DNA from: Planctomycetales bacterium
Lineage (GTDB): Bacteria > Planctomycetota > Phycisphaerae > SM23-33
Length of the DNA: 64,000 nucleotides
Assembly: GCA_030612725.1 (NCBI GenBank)
Contig: JAUWNJ010000008.1
Span: 60,760 to 124,759 of the forward strand
Reading direction: 5' to 3'
Under the pieces are notes generated by a model, which was given only the letters and a program-made list of their open reading frames with translations, was not told the origin of the DNA and did not search any database. The translations under genes were made by a program, and so were the position numbers. Below, piece by piece: positions 48,701-57,270 of this stretch (its first letter is position 1; every line of letters begins with the position of its first letter).

Positions 48701-49044
48701 ACGTCGATGCCGGTCGTCTCCATCAGATTGGTGGTGCCATATACCAGCAGCCTGTTGCCGTTCGTAAAGACCCAGTTAATTCCGCCGAGGTCGTCCTCCA
48801 CGGACAAATAGTTAACATCCGTATCGTCGCTCAGATAGACCTGCGAGCTGGCATGCAGGGTGCCGACATATGCGCTGTCGCTCCAGTCGGGCGGGCCGCC
48901 GGTGGGATTCCAGTTGCCGGCGTCGGACCAGTATCCGGAACCCGTATTCCATTGATAAATCGCCGCCGAAGCGGCCGACAACGACAATGCCAGAACCGCC
49001 AGAACCAGTGCCATCGCAGAGAAATTCTCTTTCCAATGCCTCAT
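45724..49044 (-). CDS. Large secreted repeat protein with dockerin-like and PEP-CTERM ends
   Basis: The start at 49044 has AAAGGAG upstream and gives a signal peptide (MALVLAVLALSLSAASAA). About 950 residues of glycine/threonine-rich beta-helix repeats follow (units like GAGTLSQTGNATVAANTTID and GTVNINSGTLTVNTVAPWAM), as in autotransporter-type adhesin passengers. The C-terminus has two Asp-rich loops (GDANLDGDVNVGDLGVLAGD and GDFTGDGAVDVADLGVLAAN) of dockerin/EF-hand type, then IPEPTTLLLLVSAGTVLLRR, a PEP-CTERM sorting tail. It is probably an extracellular matrix or surface protein processed by an exosortase. Confidence 0.9.
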   Translation of the reverse strand: MRHWKENFSAMALVLAVLALSLSAASAAIYQWNTGSGYWSDAGNWNPTGGPPDWSDSAYVGTLHASSQVYLSDDTDVNYLSVEDDLGGINWVFTNGNRLLVYGTTNLMETTGIDVMLYVGSGAAINDFDTNYLNIYGGAELNMNGGLAQIDNQLVVTSSSYITGYGTIDFNSSDVQALALSGTLRTDHPTASLTLQMSGTGKLDLGSSSSIIDVTTGTSSLIIDGPLTYPFDGTMTIGEGNSVDFTQAWTHSGTLNFNAGSGTGTLSGTTVTVNDTINVNSGVGKISADVVFDPGTVVSVAGGAALRLNGDTTYNGSSNTYTGAGTLAQYGDATIANNTTIGTTIYDWDGAGSSETTVNSSVPFTINSDKIDLGTDGFDGTVNINSGTLTVNTVAPWAMEGTMNLNYTTSGGTPQVSGQDMIVRDSVALGEGINVTGTMAYINCDVTFESTARTNVAYGSTLYLIGHTTYQGGTHTGAGTLSQTGNATVAANTTIDTATYDWDGWWDDTVTTVNSGATFTINSAILDAHDGVVTVNNNGHLVVNSPWTMAGTINLAGSANVLDGARMTLASGGTMNFTSYPHVYAPVTVEGTVTVSPSVAFFGDTIFESTAVVNLASGEYINLYGPTTYRGGTFTGDGFIRQNGDAVIQTDTTIGVAMFDWDGGSENSTTTINSGVTFTLNVNEIEYTPGGKYNGTVNIHSGATLAVNTPGAWTLEGSMNLYGGQVTGSEIIVESSIIGYGTIAADDLNNNGNLSAQGGTLIIDTTVFPDLDGSSETGVLEAMSGDMHVMGNPGGLFSFDGQIYVGSGREFRMDNYGLANSGLVNLRGGTYVAPAFTNASSGTLLIDTAPSTLQSASVFYSGSTTTLNADLHIDGSLTVNPGATVTGSGNLVIDSGSTLDGNGSVGVDVTNYGHFKPGASAGTFTIGGDYAQQSIGTLTIEIGGLVPGVDHDQVNVTGSATLAGGLRLPLIGGYEPDYYDKFEILTAGSVIGIFDWIKGVAAFPKKYLAVVYNADNVLVVAALPGDANLDGDVNVGDLGVLAGDYGQTAGMVWTGGDFTGDGAVDVADLGVLAANYGATESTIPEPTTLLLLVSAGTVLLRRRRKS

Positions 49045-49376
49045 GATCAATCTCCTTTCAAGCCGAAATGTGTTGTGACGCACCGCTAACAAGCAAGTCG
49101 AAGATGGGAGTTGCAGCCTGCGATATGATGCAGCAGAAATCGAGCCTTCTCGTCCAAATGAAGCACCGACCGCAACCCCTGACCTGCCGCATTCAAATTC
49201 GAGATTACATTATACCCTCGAAGCCGTTTTATGCAAGGAAAAAATTCCGAATTCCTATCGGCGGCGACGCCCCTCGACTAATCACAGGCCTGCCATGCCG
49301 ACTTGTCTCGGCGACACGTAGTGTCCCTTTGGGAAGCAAAGCGAAGACGGAAGCACCCGCAACCAATCACGCTCGT
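49045..49376. other. Spacer without a visible gene
   Basis: This 332-base gap separates the two large PEP-CTERM genes. I see only open frames on both strands without ribosome sites or family resemblance. It should contain the promoter of the 1106-residue protein gene. Confidence 0.5.
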
Positions 49377-51155
49377 TCACTTTTTCCGTCGTCGTAACAC
49401 CGCAATCGTGCCCAGCAATAGCATTGTCGCGGAGGCGGGTTCGGGAATAGCGCTTCCCGTCACGCCATAGTTGGCTGCGAGAACGCCGAGGTCGGCTACG
49501 TTCACGGCGCCGTCGCCGGTAAAATCACCTCCCGCCCAGACCATTCCCTCCGTCTGTCCGTAACTGCCGGCAAGGATACCCAGGTCGCCGACATCGGCGT
49601 CGCCGCAGAAGAACCGCTTCGGGCCGCCGTCGTTGAAGTAGTAGAGGTTCAGGCCGGACAGGTCAATCGTCGCGCCGGCGTTCATAATAAGGTTGTTGAC
49701 ATAGACCGCCTCGCCGACGCTGCTACCGTCGGACTGGTTGTCGAAATCATCGACAAGTTGTATTCTCCCCGCAGCCGCTTCGCCCAGTTGCAATGTATCC
49801 AGCAGGAAATTGGCTTCAACAAATCCGCCAATCACCGCCCCCACGTTCTCACCGGCGGCCTCAAACAGATTGATAACCTCGCTTCCACCTTCGAAGACCA
49901 TCTTCAGATTCCCCAAGCCGGCAAGGTTGGATGAGTTGGTGCTTTCGTTTTCAAAAGAGGATCCTGTCATGTGGATTGTCGCACTGGGAACGGCTGTGAA
50001 CGTGCTCCCGGTTTCGAGCACGAGTTTATCTTTCACGATTACATGAGCGGACGAAGATGCAAAATTGAACTCGCCCGACACATCCAATTCGGAATCAACT
50101 TCCAGGGCGCCGCCGGAAAGGATGTAGGCGCCGTTTGCTCCCACCGCTACCGATCCTGAAGCGTGAACCGACCCGTCCGATTGGTTTGTCAAACCTGCTG
50201 AAGCAAGCGTCCCGACAGTGAACGTACCGCCCTGGATGTCCATGGTCCCGCGATTCATTACGTATCCGGCGCTGGCGTCGGCTGATATAGTAATTCCCGC
50301 CTCGTCGGTAATGCATGCATACGCCGAAGAGTCCGGCAGACCTGTACTCCATCCCGAGTCTTGCCAGTTTCCGCCGGCGGACGTCCACATCGTATCTCGG
50401 GGGGTTCCGCCCGGTCGAAAGGTGTCCATTCCATCAATGCCCCAAGCGGAGGCGACAGAAACACGGCGGAATCGCTCCCAGCGTGGCGTGCTTGACGTGC
50501 TCCATGTGTCCCGGCAGGCGTATTCGCGGATGCCGTAGGTGTTGCGGAAGCCGATTGCCGTAACGGAGTGGTCAACGTTGCCGTCTCCGTCGCTGTCCAC
50601 GCTCAACTTAACCGGACGACCCATAAGAATCTCATGCGTAAATTCGGTCCACTTCGGTATGGAAGAATAATCACCCCCGGCTGTGAAACTGTACCCGCGC
50701 CAGGAAGTGTAGTTCTCCATTCCGATGCCGATTTCATTAGTCCAGGTAGCGCCGTGCGTCAAATCCTCGCTGCTGCGAGAAGTCAACATGAAATCGGCCA
50801 GGGAATTGTCCGCATGCGCCCCGCCCAGTTCCGATTTATCCGTGTAGGGGGAACTATAGTACATATCGTCGATCCCGTCGTACAGAGCGTAATCGGCTAC
50901 GTGTTCCGGGCTGGCAATGGCGTCCCGGATCGCACTTTGGTTGGTGGACCATCTGTTTGAGCCGGGAATCATGCCCGAATACCCATAGGTATCCCAATAG
51001 CCCATGATCATCGCCCCTGCAGTGGGGCTACAACCGTGGGTCCAGTAGTAGGACGGCACCTCGTTGAGTATCTTCTCCTCGCCGCGGGAAGGGACAACGG
51101 CTAACGCAAGCAGGACAACGCAAACGAGAGTCAAAGCCAATCGCCACGAACGCAT
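49377..51155 (-). CDS. Secreted C39-like cysteine peptidase with dockerin-like and PEP-CTERM ends
   Basis: The ATG at 51155 has AGGAGG upstream, followed by a signal peptide (LALTLVCVVLLALAVVPSRG). SYYWTHGCSPTAGAMIMGYW (Cys nucleophile) and VDHSVTAIGFRNTYGIREYA (His) with a following Asp in CRDTWSTSS form a papain/C39-like triad. A beta-rich middle (about 280-480: GTFTVGTLASAGLTNQSDGS) follows. It ends with GDADVGDLGILAGSYGQTEG, a GDGAVNVADLGVLAANYG loop and IPEPASATMLLLGTIAVLRR, a PEP-CTERM tail. It is about 590 residues. It may process surface proteins. Confidence 0.82.
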   Translation of the reverse strand: MRSWRLALTLVCVVLLALAVVPSRGEEKILNEVPSYYWTHGCSPTAGAMIMGYWDTYGYSGMIPGSNRWSTNQSAIRDAIASPEHVADYALYDGIDDMYYSSPYTDKSELGGAHADNSLADFMLTSRSSEDLTHGATWTNEIGIGMENYTSWRGYSFTAGGDYSSIPKWTEFTHEILMGRPVKLSVDSDGDGNVDHSVTAIGFRNTYGIREYACRDTWSTSSTPRWERFRRVSVASAWGIDGMDTFRPGGTPRDTMWTSAGGNWQDSGWSTGLPDSSAYACITDEAGITISADASAGYVMNRGTMDIQGGTFTVGTLASAGLTNQSDGSVHASGSVAVGANGAYILSGGALEVDSELDVSGEFNFASSSAHVIVKDKLVLETGSTFTAVPSATIHMTGSSFENESTNSSNLAGLGNLKMVFEGGSEVINLFEAAGENVGAVIGGFVEANFLLDTLQLGEAAAGRIQLVDDFDNQSDGSSVGEAVYVNNLIMNAGATIDLSGLNLYYFNDGGPKRFFCGDADVGDLGILAGSYGQTEGMVWAGGDFTGDGAVNVADLGVLAANYGVTGSAIPEPASATMLLLGTIAVLRRRKK

Positions 51156-51478
51156 TGCTGACACCTCCTTTCTTGTGCCGCATCAGGCAGAAAAAGCAAA
51201 GAACGCTGCACGCCCGACGAGCAAGAGTTACAGAAACCACTTGAAGCGAATTATACCACAAATCCTGAAAATACGAAGCAAAAATGGTGAGACGGCAGGG
51301 CTTTTTTGTGTCTCTTGTAAATTTTACCTAAAAACACCGGCAATCGGTGGTAATCCACAAATGAGAGGATATACTCAATCAGCAGTCAGCAATCAGCAAA
51401 AAAAACAATAAATGTAAATGTTGGACGTGGTAACATTTGCGGGAAATGCAGACAGGGTAAATAGGTTTCAGGAAAGGG
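51156..51478. other. Spacer with heptamer array
   Basis: The gap of 323 bases holds no credible gene. At 51373-51401 the words AATCAGC, AGTCAGC and AATCAGC occur, inverted relative to the GCTGATT array at 52591-52623 on the other side of the guanylyltransferase gene. Confidence 0.7.
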
Positions 51479-52558
51479 ATGGAAATGCGTTATGCGGTAA
51501 TCATGGCCGGTGGGTCAGGTAAGCGGCTCTGGCCGGCGAGCAGGGAAAATAAACCGAAACAACTAATCAAAATGATTGACGACAAATGCCTGCTGGACCT
51601 GGCGATGGAGCGGCTGGCAGGGCTGTTCGAACCGGAGCAGATTCTTGTTATTACCAATGCCGCCTACTCCGAAAGGGTAGGCGAATGTTTTACCTCTCTT
51701 CCGGCGGAGAATATAATAGGCGAACCGGAAGGGCGCGACACAGCCAATGCCATCGCGCTGGCGGCCGAACTGGTGGCTGCACGCGACAGCGATGCGACGA
51801 TGGCCGTTTTTACCGCCGATCACATCATTCGCCCGGAAGACAAGTTCCGCCAGTGCGTCGAGCAGGCCTGCCGGGCAGCCGAAGAGAACACCGGATCGCT
51901 CGTTACCTTCGGCATCCGTCCGACCTTTCCGCACACCGGACTGGGGTATGTCCACTGCGACGAGAAGATTTCCGATGCGGTTCACCGCGTCCGGGCGTTC
52001 AAGGAAAAGCCCAAACATAACACTGCCCGATACTACGTGGAATCGGGCGAGTATTTCTGGAACAGCGGAATGTTCGTCTGGAAGGTCGGCGCGATCCGCG
52101 ATGCGCTGAAGAAGTTCCTGCCCGAATCGGTCGATGCCCTCGCGCCTGTCGGCGCTGCTGCAAAGGCAGGGAAGGACATCACAGGCCTATTGAGCGAGAT
52201 TTACCCGAAACTGCCTAAAATCAGCATTGATTACGCGGTTATGGAAAAGGCTGACGATGTTCTTATGGTCGAGTTGACGTGCCAATGGCTCGACGTCGGT
52301 TCCTGGCCCGCGATTGCGGAGGTAGTTGAGCCGGACGAAGACGGAAATGCGATAGTCGCTCCGCGGGCGGTCGTTATCGACGGTAATGAGAACGTCATTT
52401 TCTCCGACGAGGAGCATCTCCTGGCGGTCGCTGGAATGGACGGCTGCATTATCGTACACACTGCCGACGCCACACTGATCTGCAAGAAGTCGGATTCCCA
52501 GCGTCTTAAGGAACTGGTCGATCTAATCGAACAAAAATTCGGGTCGGAATATATATAA
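51479..52558 (+). CDS. manC: Mannose-1-phosphate guanylyltransferase
   Basis: The 359-residue protein starts MEMRYAVIMAGGSGKRLWPA with the nucleotidyltransferase motif GGxGxRLWPxSR-xxPKQ. TADHIIRPEDKFRQCVEQAC, GYVHCDEKISDAVHRVRAFK, EYFWNSGMFVWKVGAIRDAL, and ISIDYAVMEKADDVLMVEL are conserved ManC/GMP blocks. It makes GDP-mannose from GTP and mannose-1-phosphate for polysaccharide or glycoprotein synthesis. The isomerase half of bifunctional ManC is absent. The gene is enclosed by an inverted pair of heptamer arrays. Confidence 0.92.
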   Translation: MEMRYAVIMAGGSGKRLWPASRENKPKQLIKMIDDKCLLDLAMERLAGLFEPEQILVITNAAYSERVGECFTSLPAENIIGEPEGRDTANAIALAAELVAARDSDATMAVFTADHIIRPEDKFRQCVEQACRAAEENTGSLVTFGIRPTFPHTGLGYVHCDEKISDAVHRVRAFKEKPKHNTARYYVESGEYFWNSGMFVWKVGAIRDALKKFLPESVDALAPVGAAAKAGKDITGLLSEIYPKLPKISIDYAVMEKADDVLMVELTCQWLDVGSWPAIAEVVEPDEDGNAIVAPRAVVIDGNENVIFSDEEHLLAVAGMDGCIIVHTADATLICKKSDSQRLKELVDLIEQKFGSEYI

Positions 52559-52590
52559 GTGTTCAGCGATCAGCATTCTTTTTTATCTTT

Positions 52591-52623
52591 TGCTGATTGC
52601 TGATTGCTGACTGCTGATTGCTA
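52591..52623. repeat. 7-base-word array (GCTGATT), right arm
   Basis: Words GCTGATT, GCTGATT, GCTGACT and GCTGATT run directly up to the ruvX start and are the reverse complement of the AATCAGC words at 51373-51401. Together they enclose manC. Confidence 0.85.
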
Positions 52624-52627
52624 CTTT

Positions 52628-53071
52628 ATGACCAGGTGGATTGGAATAGATCACGGTACGAAGCGTATCGGCGTAGCCGTCGGCGACGCCGAGGGGCGAA
52701 TCGCCACGCCGTTGGAGGTTGTGTCGGCGGGTGACGTCGGCTTTGCCGAACGGATTAAGAAAATCGTAGCCGAGTATGACGCCGTCGGCGTAGTCGTCGG
52801 CTGGCCTCTGCTGGGCGATGACAGCGAAGGTCCGCAGGCCCGTCTGGCGAGGCGGTTTGCAGCGGACCTGGCCGAGATGACCGGTCTGGATGTCCGCCTC
52901 TGGGATGAGCGGCTGAGCAGTTTTCAGGCAGATGAACGGCTGAAAGGCGAATTTACACGCAAGCAGAAAGAGCGTCGGCAGGACGCCGTTGCAGCGGCTA
53001 CAATTCTGGAGGATTTTTTCACCGGCAACGGACCGACCTCGGCGCATAGGCCCGGGGACTCACGTCCGTAG
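52628..53071 (+). CDS. ruvX: YqgF/RuvX family nuclease
   Basis: The ATG at 52628 gives MTRWIGIDHGTKRIGVAVGD, the YqgF start with the catalytic Asp in GIDHG. VVGWPLLGDDSEGPQARLAR, RLWDERLSSFQADERLKGEF and QDAVAAATILEDFFTGN complete the RNase H-fold core (147 residues). In E. coli YqgF/RuvX helps mature 16S rRNA; a Holliday-junction resolvase role has also been proposed. The heptamer array lies immediately upstream. Confidence 0.93.
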   Translation: MTRWIGIDHGTKRIGVAVGDAEGRIATPLEVVSAGDVGFAERIKKIVAEYDAVGVVVGWPLLGDDSEGPQARLARRFAADLAEMTGLDVRLWDERLSSFQADERLKGEFTRKQKERRQDAVAAATILEDFFTGNGPTSAHRPGDSRP

Positions 53072-53081
53072 GAGAGCACTG

Positions 53082-55289
53082 ATGAACAGCGTGAAGCGGA
53101 GAACAGAGGCTCTTCTTTTGGCCGTGGTGCTCACTGCAACTATTCATGGTATGTGGTCCGATGCGTATGGACAAGAGGGTCGGGCAATGAGAGACTTACA
53201 AGTGGTCCGAAAAAGGCTCAGCAAATCCTTCCTGGCCGCGATTCCGAAACCAGATTCTGCGAAGATCAAGGAGTTTGTTGCATCGTTGCGCCCCGACGGC
53301 AGTTGGGCGGATATAGATTACGATGATCGGGGCAGGGCGGTGTGGAAAACGATGCTCCACTTGAACAGGCTTCGGACTATGGTCCGGGCCTATCGGTCTG
53401 CCGGACACGCGATGTGCGGGAATCGCGACCTGAAGAGGAGCATCCTGTCGGCCCTTGATTTCTGGCTTACGAAGGATTTTCAAAACCCCAACTGGTGGTG
53501 GAACAAAATCGGCGTGCCGCTCAACATGTCGGCGATACTTGTCCTGATGGAAGAGGACATCAGCAAGACTCAGCGAATGTCGGGGACTAAGATTCTAAGC
53601 CGCGCCAAACTTGGCATGGTGGGGCAAAACCTGGTGTGGGTTGCGGAGATTACGGTTGCTCGCGGATGCGTGGAAGGCGATCCCGAGGTTGTCGCCGAGG
53701 CAGCAAAGCGAATGGCCCACGAGATTCGGATCAAGTCAGAGGCGGGTATCCAGGCGGATTTCAGTTTCCATCAACACGGCCCGTGTCTCTACTCCGGCGG
53801 CTATGGTCTGGGGTTCTCCCAGTACTGCGCAAAATGGGCTGGCATCCTGGCCGGTACACGGTTCGAATTCCCGGCAGAGAAGATAAAGATACTATCAGCC
53901 TACATATTGGACGGGCAACAATGGATGGTTCGCGGTCAGACCTTCGATTACGGCGCGTTCGGGCGCGAAATTACGAGGAAAAGCATACACACGAGGACGA
54001 GATCGCTTTTGGGAGTTTGTGCGCACATGGCGAAACTGGCGACGCCTCGGAAAGCGGAGTTCCAGGCCTTTGCCGAGCGACTTAGGGGTGGCAGGCGGAA
54101 AGGGGCTACGGGTCTGACCGGCAATCGGCATTTCTGGCGGTCGGACATGATGGTTCATCAGCGGAGAAATTATTACACGTCCGTCCGCATGTTTTCGGAT
54201 CGCACGTTCAACACCGACGCGCCATGCAACGACGAAGGTCTGAAAAGCCACCACATCGCCGACGGAACGACCTTCGTGTTGCGCACCGGTACGGAATACC
54301 ACAACATATTCCCTGTCTGGGACTGGCGCAAAATCCCCGCCGCTACGATTGAACAGACCGGAGCGGCGTATGATCCCAAGACCGTCCGCAGGCAAGGCAG
54401 CCGAAGTTTTGTCGGCGGGGTATCAGACGGTATGTACGGAATGGCTGCGTTCGACTTCGCCCGTGACGGCCTGACGGCTCGCAAGGCCTGGTTCTTCTTC
54501 GACGACGAGTTCGTCTGCCTCGGCGCCGAAATTACCTGCACCAGCGACAATCCCGTTTTCACGTCCATTAATCAATGCCGCCTCAAGGGGGACGTCGTCG
54601 TATCCGACGGGAAGAAACGTAAAACAATCAGCAGGGGCCGACGCAAACTGAACAGCCCACTGTGGGTTCACCATGACAGTATAGGATACGTCTTCCCCAA
54701 TACTAATAAAGACATGGCCTATCTCACCAACGACGTGCAATCGGGCAGTTGGCGGACCATTAACCAACGGTATTCCGGGAGGAAGGTCTCAATGGATGTC
54801 TTCAGCCTCTGGCTCGATCACGGCAAGGGGCCGTCGAACGCATCTTACGCATACATTGTCGCTCCGGCTGTCGGGTTGGAGAAGATGAAAGCGTACGCAG
54901 AGAACCCGCCTGTCGAAATCCTTATCAACAAGACTGATTTACAGGCAGTGAGGCATGGAGGTTTGGATATTACGCAGGCAGTGTTTTATAAAGCGGGCGT
55001 GCTTCGGGTTGGAAACGGTTTGGTTATCGGGGTCAATAAGCCGTGTTTGCTGCTGGTTCGGGGGAAAAAGAACGGCGTGCAAATCGCCGTGGCCAACCCG
55101 AAAAATAAGCCGCTGAATGTTGAGGTGGAAGTCAACGCGAAGTTGCAGGGAGAAGGATGCACCTGGCTCGACGAGCGGGGCCTTTCTCGCATCACGTTCA
55201 AATTGCCGGGCGGACAGTTTGGCGGAAAGAGTTCAGTGCGCCTGTTAAAACGTGCAGACGAGAAAGTTTCAAAGCCTCGAAGGTCATAA
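53082..55289 (+). CDS. Polysaccharide lyase family 8 (hyaluronate/chondroitin/xanthan lyase type)
   Basis: About 735 residues. The ATG at 53082 has GGAGAG upstream, then a signal peptide (LLLAVVLTATIHGMWSDAYG). The alpha/alpha toroid contains NWWWNKIGVPLNMSAILVLM and FHQHGPCLYSGGYGLGFSQY, which hold the conserved Asn, His and Tyr of PL8 catalysis. RNYYTSVRMFSDRTFNTDAP follows. The C-terminal half is beta-sandwich (CLGAEITCTSDNPVFTSINQ). PL8 enzymes cleave uronic-acid polymers by beta-elimination. The substrate is not predictable here. A secreted lipoprotein lies 50 bases downstream as a partner. Confidence 0.88.
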   Translation: MNSVKRRTEALLLAVVLTATIHGMWSDAYGQEGRAMRDLQVVRKRLSKSFLAAIPKPDSAKIKEFVASLRPDGSWADIDYDDRGRAVWKTMLHLNRLRTMVRAYRSAGHAMCGNRDLKRSILSALDFWLTKDFQNPNWWWNKIGVPLNMSAILVLMEEDISKTQRMSGTKILSRAKLGMVGQNLVWVAEITVARGCVEGDPEVVAEAAKRMAHEIRIKSEAGIQADFSFHQHGPCLYSGGYGLGFSQYCAKWAGILAGTRFEFPAEKIKILSAYILDGQQWMVRGQTFDYGAFGREITRKSIHTRTRSLLGVCAHMAKLATPRKAEFQAFAERLRGGRRKGATGLTGNRHFWRSDMMVHQRRNYYTSVRMFSDRTFNTDAPCNDEGLKSHHIADGTTFVLRTGTEYHNIFPVWDWRKIPAATIEQTGAAYDPKTVRRQGSRSFVGGVSDGMYGMAAFDFARDGLTARKAWFFFDDEFVCLGAEITCTSDNPVFTSINQCRLKGDVVVSDGKKRKTISRGRRKLNSPLWVHHDSIGYVFPNTNKDMAYLTNDVQSGSWRTINQRYSGRKVSMDVFSLWLDHGKGPSNASYAYIVAPAVGLEKMKAYAENPPVEILINKTDLQAVRHGGLDITQAVFYKAGVLRVGNGLVIGVNKPCLLLVRGKKNGVQIAVANPKNKPLNVEVEVNAKLQGEGCTWLDERGLSRITFKLPGGQFGGKSSVRLLKRADEKVSKPRRS

Positions 55290-55339
55290 GGATCATTTGA
55301 TACAGGATGCGAAAGACGGAATTCTTGAGGATATCCGAA

Positions 55340-57250
55340 ATGAAAAAACTGCAAGGAATGATTCCGGTAATTTGCCTGATGGTCATTGTCGGTTGCGACC
55401 AGGCCGGGATTTCTGCGGATTCAACTTCCCGCCCAGGGGCGGATGCGACGGATAGCGACATCGCTGTCAGACGCAAACGCCTGGGCCGGGAGGAAAAGTT
55501 CCGCATCATGGTCGATAAGGTCCTGGTAATCGAGACGTCGGATTATCGTATGACCGAAGGCCATGTCCGCACGCTGGCCGGGGCGGGCTTCAACGTGGTC
55601 GTGCCGCGAGGCGGGGCCGGGGATATCAAAGACGTCCGCAGAATGGCCGCCTTGGCGCGCAAGCACAATGTCTTCTACATGCCATGGATGGGACATATGC
55701 TGAAGGCGTCCTTCTTGACTAAAGAAAGCGACAAAATCGTCTGGGACAACGGGACAGTACAGGACAGGTGCAGCCCCAATTCCGAGAAGTTTTGGTCGTG
55801 GTTGACGCGCCGGATCATTGCCTACGCGAAGATCAGCAAGGATAACCCCGCCCTGATCGGCGTGTTCCTGGACTTCGAGAACTACGGAAGTTACGACATC
55901 GGCCGGTGGATATATGAGTTGTCATACGACACAACCATCCTCGCCGAGTTCGCCGAGTCGCGGGGCATCAAGATACCGTCCCTGAAACCCAAACGGCGAA
56001 TTGCCTGGCTGGAGGAAAACAAACTCCACGAGGCGTTCAAGAAGTTCCAGGTAGCCCGCTGGCGAAGCCGCTGCCGCAAACTACGCCGGCAGGTCGATGC
56101 GATTGATCCAAAGTTCCAGTTCTTCATCTATCCGAACGTTCATTATTCGCTTTTCATGCGAGAGGCTGCCTTCAGGGAATGGGGGACGAAGGCCGCGCCG
56201 GTGGTGGTGGCTGACTATCACAATTACTACCTTCCGCCGGACGCCTGGGGCAAACAGGCGGTTTCCGAGGCCCGCTGGAATATCATCGACGCAGCCAGGT
56301 GGGTAAAGGGCCATGCCGAACGGTGCGGCGTTGAGGCGATGGTAATCGGCGGGATGGATCCGATTTCGGATAAGCCGATGGATCCTGAATACCACGGCAG
56401 GAACGCAGCCGCCATTGCCGATCACAGCAGCGGTTACTGGATTTTTTACGAATTCAAGGAGATGAAAGACAAGTCAGGTCGGCGGATTGTGCCGCCGGTC
56501 AATGCGGAATTCCTTAAATGGTGGGGCAGGGCGAACCGCGCCATTGTCGCCGGACGCGCCCGCCAGTTCTGGCAGGCCGACAGAGAGACGCCCGAAGTCG
56601 CCGGCCCGCCGATCCTGATCAGCATGGAAGGCACAGGTCTGGCAAGCGTAATCCTTGAAAGTCCCGGCGGGGACGCGGAAATCCGCTACACCATCGACGG
56701 AAGCAAGCCGAAGAGCGACTCTACCAAATACACCGGTACAATCCGAATAACGAAGACAACGACGATCCAAGCCGTCGCCTTCCGTGCCGGAAAGCAGATA
56801 GGTTCGGTTTCCAAACGAACCGTTCAAGTGCCTTTGCGCATCATAGAGGCCGAAAGCGCCACGCTCGTCAGGCCGTGGGTTGTCCGAACGGAAGGTAAAG
56901 GCCGGCGAAAATATATCCTCGTACCGAAGGACGGGAAAATCGACTTGAACGATCCTGAAAACGGTGCGTTGAAGTATCGTTTCGAGGCGCCGGAGGCCGG
57001 TAAATACAGATTGGCGTTTTTGCTGAAGGGTCCGTGGGGTTCGGAAAACTCATTATTAGTGAAAAAAACGGACAGCGGTCCCCTCATGGATTGGTACGCA
57101 ATGACGCATCGGCGTGAGGGTTGGTTCTGGTACCTCTATCCCGGTAGTCTGGATTTGGGACAGGGAACCAATACGATAACCATCAGGCCGAAGTTCGTCG
57201 GCGCGACGCTTGATAAAATCGCCATTCTCAACCCGTTATTATCAAAGTGA
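55340..57250 (+). CDS. Lipoprotein with glycosidase-like barrel, CHB/Fn3-like and CBM-like parts
   Basis: The ATG at 55340 (GAGGA upstream) starts MKKLQGMIPVICLMVIVGCD, a lipoprotein signal peptide with lipobox VIVGC. Residues about 80-400 look like a TIM-barrel glycosidase or agarase-like domain: NVFYMPWMGHMLKASFLTKE, NPALIGVFLDFENYGSYDIG (possible acid pair) and VVVADYHNYYLPPDAW. Next is a chitobiase/Fn3-like repeat (EIRYTIDGSKPKSDSTKYTG). The C-terminus (about 520-636) resembles a carbohydrate-binding beta-sandwich. The enzyme class is unknown. It pairs with the PL8 lyase, so it may act on oligosaccharides at the cell surface. Confidence 0.7.
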   Translation: MKKLQGMIPVICLMVIVGCDQAGISADSTSRPGADATDSDIAVRRKRLGREEKFRIMVDKVLVIETSDYRMTEGHVRTLAGAGFNVVVPRGGAGDIKDVRRMAALARKHNVFYMPWMGHMLKASFLTKESDKIVWDNGTVQDRCSPNSEKFWSWLTRRIIAYAKISKDNPALIGVFLDFENYGSYDIGRWIYELSYDTTILAEFAESRGIKIPSLKPKRRIAWLEENKLHEAFKKFQVARWRSRCRKLRRQVDAIDPKFQFFIYPNVHYSLFMREAAFREWGTKAAPVVVADYHNYYLPPDAWGKQAVSEARWNIIDAARWVKGHAERCGVEAMVIGGMDPISDKPMDPEYHGRNAAAIADHSSGYWIFYEFKEMKDKSGRRIVPPVNAEFLKWWGRANRAIVAGRARQFWQADRETPEVAGPPILISMEGTGLASVILESPGGDAEIRYTIDGSKPKSDSTKYTGTIRITKTTTIQAVAFRAGKQIGSVSKRTVQVPLRIIEAESATLVRPWVVRTEGKGRRKYILVPKDGKIDLNDPENGALKYRFEAPEAGKYRLAFLLKGPWGSENSLLVKKTDSGPLMDWYAMTHRREGWFWYLYPGSLDLGQGTNTITIRPKFVGATLDKIAILNPLLSK

Positions 57251-57270
57251 AATGATCTATTGGGCGAACT

